A program made the position numbers and the translations under genes. A DNA stretch of 64,000 bases, taken from NCBI GenBank assembly GCA_963702445.1, contig CAVPCZ010000016.1, forward strand, positions 518,614-582,613. Direction: 5' to 3'. The notes below the pieces were generated by a model that was not told where the DNA came from, made no database searches, and was given only the letters and a program-made list of their open reading frames with translations. Source of the DNA: CAVPCZ01 sp963702445. Its GTDB lineage: Bacteria > Bacteroidota > Ignavibacteria > UBA10030 > UBA6906. Each line of letters opens with the position of its first letter. The first letter of the stretch is position 1. Shown one piece after another: positions 57,181 to 64,000 of the stretch.

Positions 57181-58520
57181 TCATGCCACTCCACATTCAG
57201 GAATTCCGGCTCCCGAACGGTCTGCGCGTCTGGTTGATGGAACACCACGCACTCCCGCTCACGGTTCTGAATCTTGTCATTCCCGCCGGTGCCGACGCGG
57301 ATCCGCCCGGTCTCGCCGGTCTGGCATCGCTCACCGCTGAAGCACTGGAGACAGGGACCCGCTCCATGGATCTGTACGCGATCGCCGACCGTCTGGAGAA
57401 TGCGGGGGCGTCCATCCGGTCACGGGCGACGTACGACGGTTCCACGCTCTTTGCTTCCATGCTGAAGAAGCACCTTGATCCTGTCCTGGAGGTTCTGGCC
57501 GAACTTCTGGTGTCCCCCGTATTCCCGGCCCGCGAGGTCGAACGCCTGAAGGGACAGCGCCTCGCAAGCCTGCTGCAGCAAAAGGACCGGCCCGCGTCCA
57601 TCGCCTCGCGTCTCCTGACGAACCTTCTCTTCGGCACTCATCACCCGTATGCCAACGAAGTTGTCGGCACAGAAGAGGGTCTGCGCGGGATCACACGGGA
57701 TGCAACAGAACGGTTTCATTCCACGTTGTACAAACCGGACCGGAGTACGCTGATTGTCGCAGGTGATCTGACGAGGCAAGAGGTTGAACGGCTTTGCAGC
57801 AGATATCTTTCTGCATGGAATGCCGGAAGTACGCCAGAACGGCCGGAACCCGCACCGGGGCGCTCCCGACCTCCCGGCATCTACCTTGTGGACCGGCCCG
57901 GAGCTACGCAATCCGAAATTCGCGTGGGCCGTATCGCACTCCAGAGGAACCATCCCACCCTTCCCGCGGCGATGGTTCTCAACCGCGTGCTCGGCGGGCA
58001 GTTTTCCAGCCGCCTGAATCAGAACCTTCGCGAGCGGCGGGGACTGACGTATGGCGCCTGGTCTTCGTTTATGCCGCTTCGCCGCCCCGGCCCGCTTCTG
58101 GCCGGCGGCGCTTTTCACACAGGAGGGACAGGCGAAGCGGTGGGCGAATTGCTCGGCGAAATTCGCCGGATGCGGGAGGGCGGCATTTCGGAGGAGGAGC
58201 TTGATTTTTCACGGGAAAGTATGGCAGGCGCCTTCGCCCTTGCCTTTGAAACACCGGCCCAGGTCGCAGAGACGCTGCAGAACATCCCGCTCTACGACCT
58301 TCCGCGCGACTACTACGATACCTACGTGGAACGGATCAGGGGCGTGTCATCCGGCGATTGCCGGCTGATTGCGGAACAATGGTTGGATGTGGAATCAATG
58401 ACGGTCGTCATCGTAGGCGATGCTGCAACCGTGCGGCCGCAGCTGGAAGAACTGGCCATTGGCCGGGTGATCCTGTGTGATGGAGCCGGCGGGTCTATCC
58501 GGCCATCATCCGCGCGATGA
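57177..58520 (+). CDS. M16 peptidase-like protein, non-catalytic partner
   Basis: 447 residues, intact. It has the same fold as the preceding gene (IQEFRLPNGLRVWLMEHHALPL), but the place of HxxEH reads LASLTAEALET, so zinc ligands are missing. The C-half keeps the R/Y pair in LRERRGLTYGAWSSFM, which in M16 dimers binds substrate. This is the usual arrangement of a two-gene M16 enzyme: one catalytic, one supporting subunit, like mitochondrial processing peptidase. The 3' end overlaps the convergent isocitrate dehydrogenase gene by 26 bp. Confidence 0.92.
   Translation: MIMPLHIQEFRLPNGLRVWLMEHHALPLTVLNLVIPAGADADPPGLAGLASLTAEALETGTRSMDLYAIADRLENAGASIRSRATYDGSTLFASMLKKHLDPVLEVLAELLVSPVFPAREVERLKGQRLASLLQQKDRPASIASRLLTNLLFGTHHPYANEVVGTEEGLRGITRDATERFHSTLYKPDRSTLIVAGDLTRQEVERLCSRYLSAWNAGSTPERPEPAPGRSRPPGIYLVDRPGATQSEIRVGRIALQRNHPTLPAAMVLNRVLGGQFSSRLNQNLRERRGLTYGAWSSFMPLRRPGPLLAGGAFHTGGTGEAVGELLGEIRRMREGGISEEELDFSRESMAGAFALAFETPAQVAETLQNIPLYDLPRDYYDTYVERIRGVSSGDCRLIAEQWLDVESMTVVIVGDAATVRPQLEELAIGRVILCDGAGGSIRPSSAR
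58479..58507. terminator. hairpin in the overlapping 3' ends
   Basis: Arms GATG..GCCGG and CCGGC.CATC surround an 9-base loop, inside the last codons of both convergent genes. It may terminate transcription in both directions. No T tract is present. Confidence 0.4.
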
Positions 58521-59511
58521 TCGCATCTGCCATTTCTGTCGTACCCACGGGCGTGGCGGGGTTGAGGTCTCGCGTGACCGCTTTTCCCTCGGCAATCAGA
58601 GCACGCACCGCCCGCTCTATTCTGTCCGCCGCCTCGAATTCCTTCAGATGCCTCAGCATCATCACCCCGGCCAGGATGATCGCGGCCGGATTGGCAATGT
58701 TCTTTCCCGCGATGTCCGGTGCACTGCCGTGTACCGCTTCAAAAATCGACGCTGTGTAGCCGATATTCGCGCCCGGCGCGAGACCCAGGCCTCCGACAAG
58801 CCCTGACGCCAGATCTGAGAGAATGTCACCGAACAGGTTCGTGGTCACGATCACGTCGAATTGCTCCGGACGCATGACCATCTGCATCGCCATATTGTCC
58901 ACAATCCGGTCGTCCGCAATCAGGTCGGGATAGTCGGCGGCAACGGCGCGGGCCACTTCGAGAAAGAGGCCCCCGGTGTACTTCAGGATATTGGCCTTGT
59001 GAACCGTCGTCACCTTCTTGCGGCCATGAGTTCTTGCATATTCAAAGGCGTACCGCAAAATCCGCTCCGACCCCGAACGGGTCACGACACCGATCGTCTC
59101 AGCTGCACTGCGCTGCGGGTCGATGTAGTGTTCGATGCCCGCATAAAATTCTTCCGTGTTCTCCCGGACGATAACGAGGTCGATGTTGCTGTACCGCGAA
59201 GGTACGCCCGCAAACGTAAGGGCCGGCCGGACGTTGGCATACAGATCAAACTCCTTGCGCAGTGCGACATTCACGCTGCGGAACCCCGAACCGACCGGTG
59301 TGGTCAATGGACCCTTCAGCGCCACACGGTTGCGCTCGATGGACTCCAGAACATGTTTCGGCAGCGGATCCTTGTATTTGTCGATCGCCGGCAGTCCTGC
59401 TTCGACCCGTTCCCATTCGATTTTCACGCCGGTGGCATCGATGACGCGCACCGCGGCGTCGGATATGCTCGGCCCTATCCCGTCTCCGGGAATCAGCGTT
59501 ACGTTGTACAT
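58495..59511 (-). CDS. isocitrate/isopropylmalate dehydrogenase family protein (probable NAD-isocitrate dehydrogenase)
   Basis: 338 residues from the ATG at 59511, which has GAGGA a few bases upstream. The N-terminus TLIPGDGIGPSISDAAV, then GPLTTPVGSGFRSVNVALRKE, DLVIVRENTEEFYAGIEH, VHKANILKYTGG and NLFGDILSDLASGLVGGLGLAP are class motifs. The GPLTTPVGSGFRSVN block with its Ser/Asn pair favours isocitrate over isopropylmalate, and the short length matches the bacterial NAD-type enzyme. It would convert isocitrate to 2-oxoglutarate in the TCA cycle. No leu genes are nearby. Cofactor preference was not checked at residue level. Confidence 0.87.
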   Translation of the reverse strand: MYNVTLIPGDGIGPSISDAAVRVIDATGVKIEWERVEAGLPAIDKYKDPLPKHVLESIERNRVALKGPLTTPVGSGFRSVNVALRKEFDLYANVRPALTFAGVPSRYSNIDLVIVRENTEEFYAGIEHYIDPQRSAAETIGVVTRSGSERILRYAFEYARTHGRKKVTTVHKANILKYTGGLFLEVARAVAADYPDLIADDRIVDNMAMQMVMRPEQFDVIVTTNLFGDILSDLASGLVGGLGLAPGANIGYTASIFEAVHGSAPDIAGKNIANPAAIILAGVMMLRHLKEFEAADRIERAVRALIAEGKAVTRDLNPATPVGTTEMADAIIARMMAG

Positions 59512-59596
59512 GGTATCCTCTTGTGCGTTTCGGGCTCCCCCGCCCGTTGTTCGGGCATGTGCACCCGCGAACGCTCCGCTGCCGGCGGAGCGGGAC

Positions 59597-59627
59597 GTAA
59601 CATACGTAAATCCCGCCGAATGTTCAA
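59597..59627 (-). promoter_or_regulatory. promoter candidate for the isocitrate dehydrogenase gene
   Basis: TTGAAC is followed by TATGTTAC with 20 bp between TTG and TA. The start would be near 59590, giving a leader of about 80 nt. The -7 element has two mismatches to TAnnTTTG. Confidence 0.45.
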
Positions 59628-59735
59628 TGACGAGGCAGCGAGGCACGTGTCTCTTTTACCACCTGCGTTCGCGGCACGGAGTGTCCGCCCTCGTAGGCAA
59701 TGATGCGCTTGTCCTCAACGACGAGAAAAAGTCAA
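59624..59735 (-). pseudogene. remnant of an alpha/beta-hydrolase C-terminus
   Basis: A short open stretch on the minus strand reads EDKRIIAYEGGHSVPRTQV, then KETRASLPRH and stop. This resembles the C-terminal end of serine esterases/prolyl oligopeptidase-like hydrolases, where the catalytic His lies in the YEGGH segment. Nothing matching the rest of such a protein lies upstream before yifB ends at 59787, and a stop codon precedes the fragment in frame. It is probably a decayed leftover. The assignment rests on one short motif. Confidence 0.4.
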
Positions 59736-59786
59736 CAAAACGGGCGCATCGCACTGCTGCCGGCGGGCCTTGTATGATGACGATCA

Positions 59787-61325
59787 TTACACGTGATGAT
59801 TTCTGTCGAGGCTTCTATACTGTATGGCTTCGCCGATGTGTTCGGGCCGTATCTCACCGCTTCCCGCAAGGTCGGCAATCGTCCGCCCCACCTTGAGAAT
59901 GCGATCATACGCACGAGCCGACAGGCCCAGCTTGGTAATGGCCAACCTCAGCAGCTCTTCGCATGCCGCATCGGTCCGGCAGAACTCGCGGATTTCCTTC
60001 GACTGCATATCCGCATTCGCAAACAGGCCTCCGCGCCCCTGGAACCGGGTGGTCTGAACTTCCCTGGCCGTGGAGACCCGCTCCCGGATGCTTCGTGAGG
60101 CCTCTCCACTCCCTCTACCGGCAAGATCGCGATACCCGACCGCCGGGACCTCGATATGCAGGTCAATCCGGTCGAGCAACGGCCCCGAGATCCTGGCAAG
60201 GTACTTCTGGACCATGAACGGCTGGCAGGTGCATTCCCTGGATGGATCGGTACGAAACCCGCAGGGACAGGGGTTCATTGCACAGACCAGCATGAAATTG
60301 GCGGGGTAGGTAACCGACAGTTTGGACCGGCTGATGGTGACATACCCGTCCTCCAGCGGCTGCCGGAGCACCTCCAGCACGCTGGCGGCAAATTCCGGGA
60401 GTTCATCCAGGAAAAGAACCCCATGGTGAGAGAGGGATATTTCTCCCGGGCGGGGAATCGCCCCCCCGCCGACCAGCGCTGAATGCGAAATTGTGTGGTG
60501 TGGCGAGCGGAACGGACGGGCGAACAGAAGAGCCGTGTCAGGAGGGAGCATCCCCACCACGGAATGTACCTTCGTGGTCTCCAGAGCCTCCTCGAATGTC
60601 ATCGATGGCAGTATGCCGGGAAGCCGTTTCGCCAGCATCGTCTTACCTGAGCCGGGAGGACCTATCATAATGATATTATGGGCTCCCGCAGCCGCTATCT
60701 CAAGTGCCCTCTTAACGTCTTCCTGCCCCCTGACATCCGCGAAATCCCCTGTGCAGCACTGATCCCGTACGACCACCTGCCGGAAATCAACGGCAAGAGG
60801 CATAACGTGCCTGTGCCCGCCGTTCAAGAACTCCGCGGCTTCCTTCAGAGATGCTACAGGGTAGACGGCGAGCCCTGCGACCATGGCCGCCTCCATGCCG
60901 TTCTCCCGCGGGAGCACGATCCCTCGGATACCCCGCCTCCGGACTTCCAGAGCCATGGGAAGTGCTCCGCGGACAGGCCTGAGCGAGCCGTCAAGCGCGA
61001 CTTCCCCGACAAGAACAAAATCGCGAAGAACATCTGCCACCACCTGTTCTGAAGATGCCAGAATACCCATGGCCATGGGAAGGTCGTACGACGACCCTTC
61101 TTTCTTGATGTCCGCGGGGGCAAGGTTGACCGTAATCTTCCGGAGGGGAAACTCGAATCCGCTGTTCCGGATTGCCGCACAGATGCGCTCCCGGCTCTCA
61201 CGCACGGTATTGTCCGGCAGGCCGACGATGGAAAACCCCGGCAATGCCTTTTCGAGGTGGGTTTCCACCTCAACCACATAGGCGTTGACACCGTACGTGG
61301 CCCCGCTCAGGATCCTGGAAAGCAC
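59787..61325 (-). CDS. yifB: YifB/ComM family Mg-chelatase-like AAA+ ATPase
   Basis: 512 residues from a GTG start preceded by GAGGG. The N-terminal Lon-like domain (FSIVGLPDNTVRESRERICAAI, TVNLAPADIKKEGSSYDLP) is followed by the AAA+ domain with Walker A GPPGSGKTMLAKRLPGILP and Walker B GVLFLDELPEF, then LVCAMNPCPCGF and a C-terminal helical domain ending with RSLDRNHHV. ComM-like helicases aid branch migration in natural transformation. The gene is intact and stands alone. Confidence 0.94.
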   Translation of the reverse strand: MLSRILSGATYGVNAYVVEVETHLEKALPGFSIVGLPDNTVRESRERICAAIRNSGFEFPLRKITVNLAPADIKKEGSSYDLPMAMGILASSEQVVADVLRDFVLVGEVALDGSLRPVRGALPMALEVRRRGIRGIVLPRENGMEAAMVAGLAVYPVASLKEAAEFLNGGHRHVMPLAVDFRQVVVRDQCCTGDFADVRGQEDVKRALEIAAAGAHNIIMIGPPGSGKTMLAKRLPGILPSMTFEEALETTKVHSVVGMLPPDTALLFARPFRSPHHTISHSALVGGGAIPRPGEISLSHHGVLFLDELPEFAASVLEVLRQPLEDGYVTISRSKLSVTYPANFMLVCAMNPCPCGFRTDPSRECTCQPFMVQKYLARISGPLLDRIDLHIEVPAVGYRDLAGRGSGEASRSIRERVSTAREVQTTRFQGRGGLFANADMQSKEIREFCRTDAACEELLRLAITKLGLSARAYDRILKVGRTIADLAGSGEIRPEHIGEAIQYRSLDRNHHV

Positions 61326-61509
61326 TGACCCTCTTCAGTGGTCGGCGAGTGGCGGACGCGCGTATGCTGTCCGCGCTACTATTACAGGGAAACAGGAGGA
61401 TTTGCGGAGACGGGCAGGAAGAAACGTGGACGTGTAGTGCTTCGGTACACCGGGAACTGTCGGAAGCATCGCCGGCATCCGCGCCCGGTGTCCGCGGACC
61501 TCTCCCGCA

Positions 61510-62780
61510 TCAGGCAGTGTGCCCTTCTACAAACAACGGCGCAACATGCCGCTTCCAGAGATTCTCCGTGACATTCCTCCCCACGGCATCTTTGTGGCGC
61601 TCAAGGGCATCCACATACTCCTCGCCCATGTCCGCAGCAACCCTGAAGCCCACATGGAGCAACTGCCGGAGATGCAGATTGTAGGACGGATTTGACTGGT
61701 CGTGCTTGAGCGCCGAAACAAACTGCGCACCGGACCATGTATCGACTCTTCCCGGATCGGGGAGCCTGCTCCTGTCGATGTTCACAACGGACTCATACGG
61801 TTTGCAGAGTTCCTCGATACGCTCGAAGGAGCGTGCATAGATCCTGCGTGCGATTTCCAGCCCCTCCCCCCCGATTCCGCAAGTCCGATCAGCTCCTCCA
61901 GCCACGTCGTTCCTGCGGTTTTCAGATGGAGCCCGGCCTGGAGTCTGTGGATTATCCGGGAGATGGCGGGATACAGGGAGAACTTGTCGCTCCCGGAATG
62001 GACACTCATCTTGAGCGTCGGGGGAAGGCCGAATTGTTTTACGGCAAAATTGATGATATGAATATCCGATTCGAATTCGCGCGCAAAGAGCGCGGGGGAT
62101 CCGACATAATCAATCCCCTTCAGAAATTGTCCGCTGAATTTGGGCGCAATCGTCTGCACGGGAATGCCTTCCCGGGCAATCCCGGCCAGGATGAAGAACA
62201 GTTCCTGGGGCGTTTGTGGACTGAGCGCTTCGTCGATCGATATCTCCGTCACGAACGGAAGGCTTCCTTTGAGGGAGCGGATGTGCCGGTAGACCTTTCC
62301 GGCCTCTTTGATGGGAAGCAGATACTTCTCTGTCAGATCCTGGATGTCATGATCCGTGACAGCGAGCGGCTCCGCGAGCCCCGGCACCACCACCCGCCCG
62401 CGAAAGTTCTTGACGTAGTCGATGTATGATGACACGTCCGATGCGTCAGCCGGTTTGCCGATGAAGTCGGCGACATCAATAGTGAAGAAATCGGATGATT
62501 CAGCAAAAAGGTGGACGTTCTTTATGCCGATATGATCGGCATCCACATAGTGCGGGAATTTCCAGCCCGCCTCCCTGACGGCGGCATCCGCCGCCCTGCG
62601 CGTATCAGCCGGCGTGGTGCCGATAATCGAATGTTCCCGGTTCGACTTGTTCCAGACGGGCGTAAGGACAACCCCGGTCTGCAACGCCATGTTCAGGGCA
62701 CGCAGCTGGGCCCCTCCCTGATGACCAAACCGGTCCCCTATGCCGATGGAGAATCTCCCGATGATGCCGTCTGTTGCCAT
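61510..62780 (-). CDS. uxaE: tagaturonate/hexuronate epimerase UxaE-like, one frame break
   Basis: About 423 residues. The protein begins GIIGRFSIGIGDRFGHQGGAQ, then GWKFPHYVDADHIGIKNVHLF and LKMSVHSGSDKFSLYPAISR, the pattern I associate with the UxaE family (tagaturonate to fructuronate, a bypass in galacturonate catabolism). Near 61870, at a run of seven C, the frame slips and continues GLEIARRIYARSFERIEELCKP to the stop at 61510. A strong promoter and tandem operator-like repeats precede it, and a pectinesterase gene lies upstream on the same strand. The family call is from memory of its motifs. Confidence 0.78.
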
Positions 62781-62795
62781 GGGTAATGGCGCTCC

Positions 62796-62819
62796 CTTTA
62801 TCGATTACTTTATCGTTTA
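62796..62819. promoter_or_regulatory. tandem 12-bp operator-like repeats
   Basis: CTTTATCGATTA is followed directly by CTTTATCGTTTA (one difference). They lie from the predicted start point to about +20 of the uxaE transcript, so a bound regulator would block transcription. The regulator is not in the window. Confidence 0.55.
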
Positions 62820-62822
62820 CTA

Positions 62823-62851
62823 ATGTTAACAAACGGCAACAAGGTTGTCAA
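62823..62851 (-). promoter_or_regulatory. sigma70-like promoter of uxaE
   Basis: TTGACA, 17 bp, TAACAT on the minus strand. The predicted start is near 62816, giving a leader of about 35 nt, much of it occupied by the tandem repeats. Confidence 0.7.
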
Positions 62852-62966
62852 GAGGAATCTGCGCACCTGCGCAGCCCGGGGAGCCATGGCATGCCCGTAC
62901 CGGCATCCAAACCCCTGGAACAACCGCGCGACCCGGGGCGCCTGCGATTTCACACGGGAATCGCCC

Positions 62967-63961
62967 TTATCGCCTCCCGGGATCCCAATCGTCAAACCCC
63001 TTCAAGATATTCCCCGGTGTCAGAGCCGCCGCCTCCCGGTCACCCACTGGCGCGACCAGGAAACCCGGGCGTGGGGGTTTGCCCCCGGACCACTGCTCCT
63101 GTACTCGGAGTAGCGCGCGGTCTTCTCGGCCTCGGGCTTGTTCCAGTTATGCCAGCCCTCGGGCAGAATGTGCTTTCCCATCTCGCACCTGACAAATACC
63201 GTGTGGGCATACAGCCGCCAGGGCCGTCCCAGGTACACCCTGGATGTGAGCGTATCAGCGAGCAGCCGGCAATCCAGGAAGACGAAGCCGTAGTCCCTCC
63301 GGGCTGAAGTGGACGCCGCAGTAATGTAGGAATCCTTCTTGCACAGGATCGTGCATTTTCTGAACACTGCGGTGCTCGGCCCGAAAATGAAGTCTGTCGT
63401 CCCTTCGATGTGACATTCATCGAAGTACTGACGGCTTTGCTCACCGGAGGCAAACAACGTGTCCTGGTCCCCTATGAAGCGGCAATTCCGGAAGATGCAC
63501 CGGTCTCCTTCCACGTGCAGCGCGACGGCCTGTCCGACTCTTCCGGAAGCGTTCACAAACGAGAGATTCTCCACGACAATGTCATTGCCGGCGACAAGAC
63601 AGGTGTATGACGTAAACGTGTTCAGCGTGTTGCCGTTTTTGTCCGACTTCCCGGAGTGGTCGCTCCACGTAATGATCGTGCTGTCCACATCCTCGCCGGT
63701 GATCGTTATCCGGCGCTTCCAGGAGGGAATGACGAGTTTCTCTTCGTAGACTCCCTTCTTCACGAAAATGCGGTAGTCCTTTTCTGAAAAGTCACGGCAC
63801 GCGGTAACAGCTTCCTGAACAGTCGTGAAATCCCCGCTGCCATCTTTTGCGACCGTGAAGTCGTAGGCCGGAGGTCCGATGGGCATGGACCCGGTGAAAA
63901 GTACCAGCAGCAGGATCGCGGCAGCCCGCATACCGTTGACGAGGAAATGCAGAATTATCAT
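62967..63961 (-). CDS. pectinesterase, secreted, one frame break near the end
   Basis: About 331 residues. The ATG at 63961 overlaps the stop of an upstream gene (ATGA). A signal peptide (AAAILLLVLFTGS) is followed by the right-handed beta-helix with DGSGDFTTVQEAV, QAVALHVEGDRCIFRNC, the catalytic Asp in GDQDTLFA, IEGTTDFIFGPSTA and YLGRPWRLYAHT. Pectinesterase removes methyl groups from pectin to release methanol and expose galacturonate. Near 63030 the frame slips after RQWVT; the expected end AALTPGNILKGFDDWDPG runs to 62967. Together with uxaE it points to pectin use. Confidence 0.9.
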
Positions 63962-64000
63962 TCCTTTTCCGGGTTGTCCTTGATTCTCCCTTCACCGGTT
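63958..64000 (-). CDS. C-terminal end of an upstream gene (partial)
   Basis: Thirteen codons (GEGRIKDNPEKE and stop) run in from the window edge, and the stop overlaps the pectinesterase ATG by four bases. It is probably another gene of the same pectin operon, but the fragment is too short to identify. Confidence 0.4.
   Translation of the reverse strand, partial: TGEGRIKDNPEKE

Noticed and set aside
61338..61509. Short plus-strand frames beside yifB
   Set aside because: No start context or domain likeness, and arginine-rich composition as in other shadow frames.

Overview
The window looks like a chromosome segment of a high-GC member of the Bacteroidota/Chlorobi (FCB) group, perhaps an Ignavibacteria-like lineage. 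This is inferred from gene content: the type IX secretion (T9SS) genes sprA and porX, two PorV-like barrels, a subtilase with a T9SS C-terminal tail, an S46 dipeptidyl-peptidase and a GWxTD lipoprotein. No rRNA, tRNA, CRISPR array, insertion sequence or phage gene was seen.

Layout. (1) 1-16.9 kb is all on the minus strand: rmlC/rmlB, argS-rsfS-LytR_C protein, a small FGSS-repeat secreted protein with its own promoter and terminator, glmU-like, panC, accD, tsaB, tsaE, porX and the giant sprA. (2) 17.0-19.5 kb (+): two LptF/LptG permeases. (3) 19.5-28.2 kb: a DUF4412 protein and a T9SS subtilase (-), facing a + strand set of a lipoprotein, a BNR-type protein and two PorV-like barrels. (4) 28.3-34.1 kb: nfeD-SPFH (+), then radical SAM, corA, GT9 and DUF2279 (-). 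(5) 34.4-41.2 kb: an MFS transporter, a P-loop protein plus 5'-nucleotidase, an MBL hydrolase, MscS, and an SPFH/ribbon-helix-helix operon with a clear dyad operator. (6) 41.3-50.9 kb: one operon of xanthine-dehydrogenase-type hydroxylase (xdhA, xdhB), a PduS-like electron-transfer protein, a PduT-like microcompartment shell protein, then an M28 peptidase, an unknown secreted protein and an M24 peptidase. This is the most unusual unit. (7) 51-61.3 kb: S46 peptidase, dus, a GWxTD lipoprotein, an M16 peptidase pair, isocitrate dehydrogenase and YifB. (8) 61.5-64 kb: hexuronate/pectin use (a UxaE-like epimerase and a pectinesterase).

How it works together. SprA, PorX and the PorV-like barrels would form and regulate a T9SS that exports the subtilase and the BNR protein. 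In operon 6 the hydroxylase could pass electrons to the RnfC-like PduS protein next to a shell protein. At the right end, pectin demethylation and tagaturonate epimerisation belong to galacturonate catabolism.

Sequence quality. I find no interrupted gene in the first 26 kb, but about 20 single-base frame breaks between 26.1 and 63.1 kb. Almost all fall in otherwise well-conserved genes, several at short homopolymers, and one pair compensates itself. Indel error in the assembly is more likely than mass gene decay. The affected genes are given here as whole genes.

Promoters. Good candidates share TTG(ACA), 17 bp, TAnnnT, and several extend toward the Bacteroidota TAnnTTTG element.
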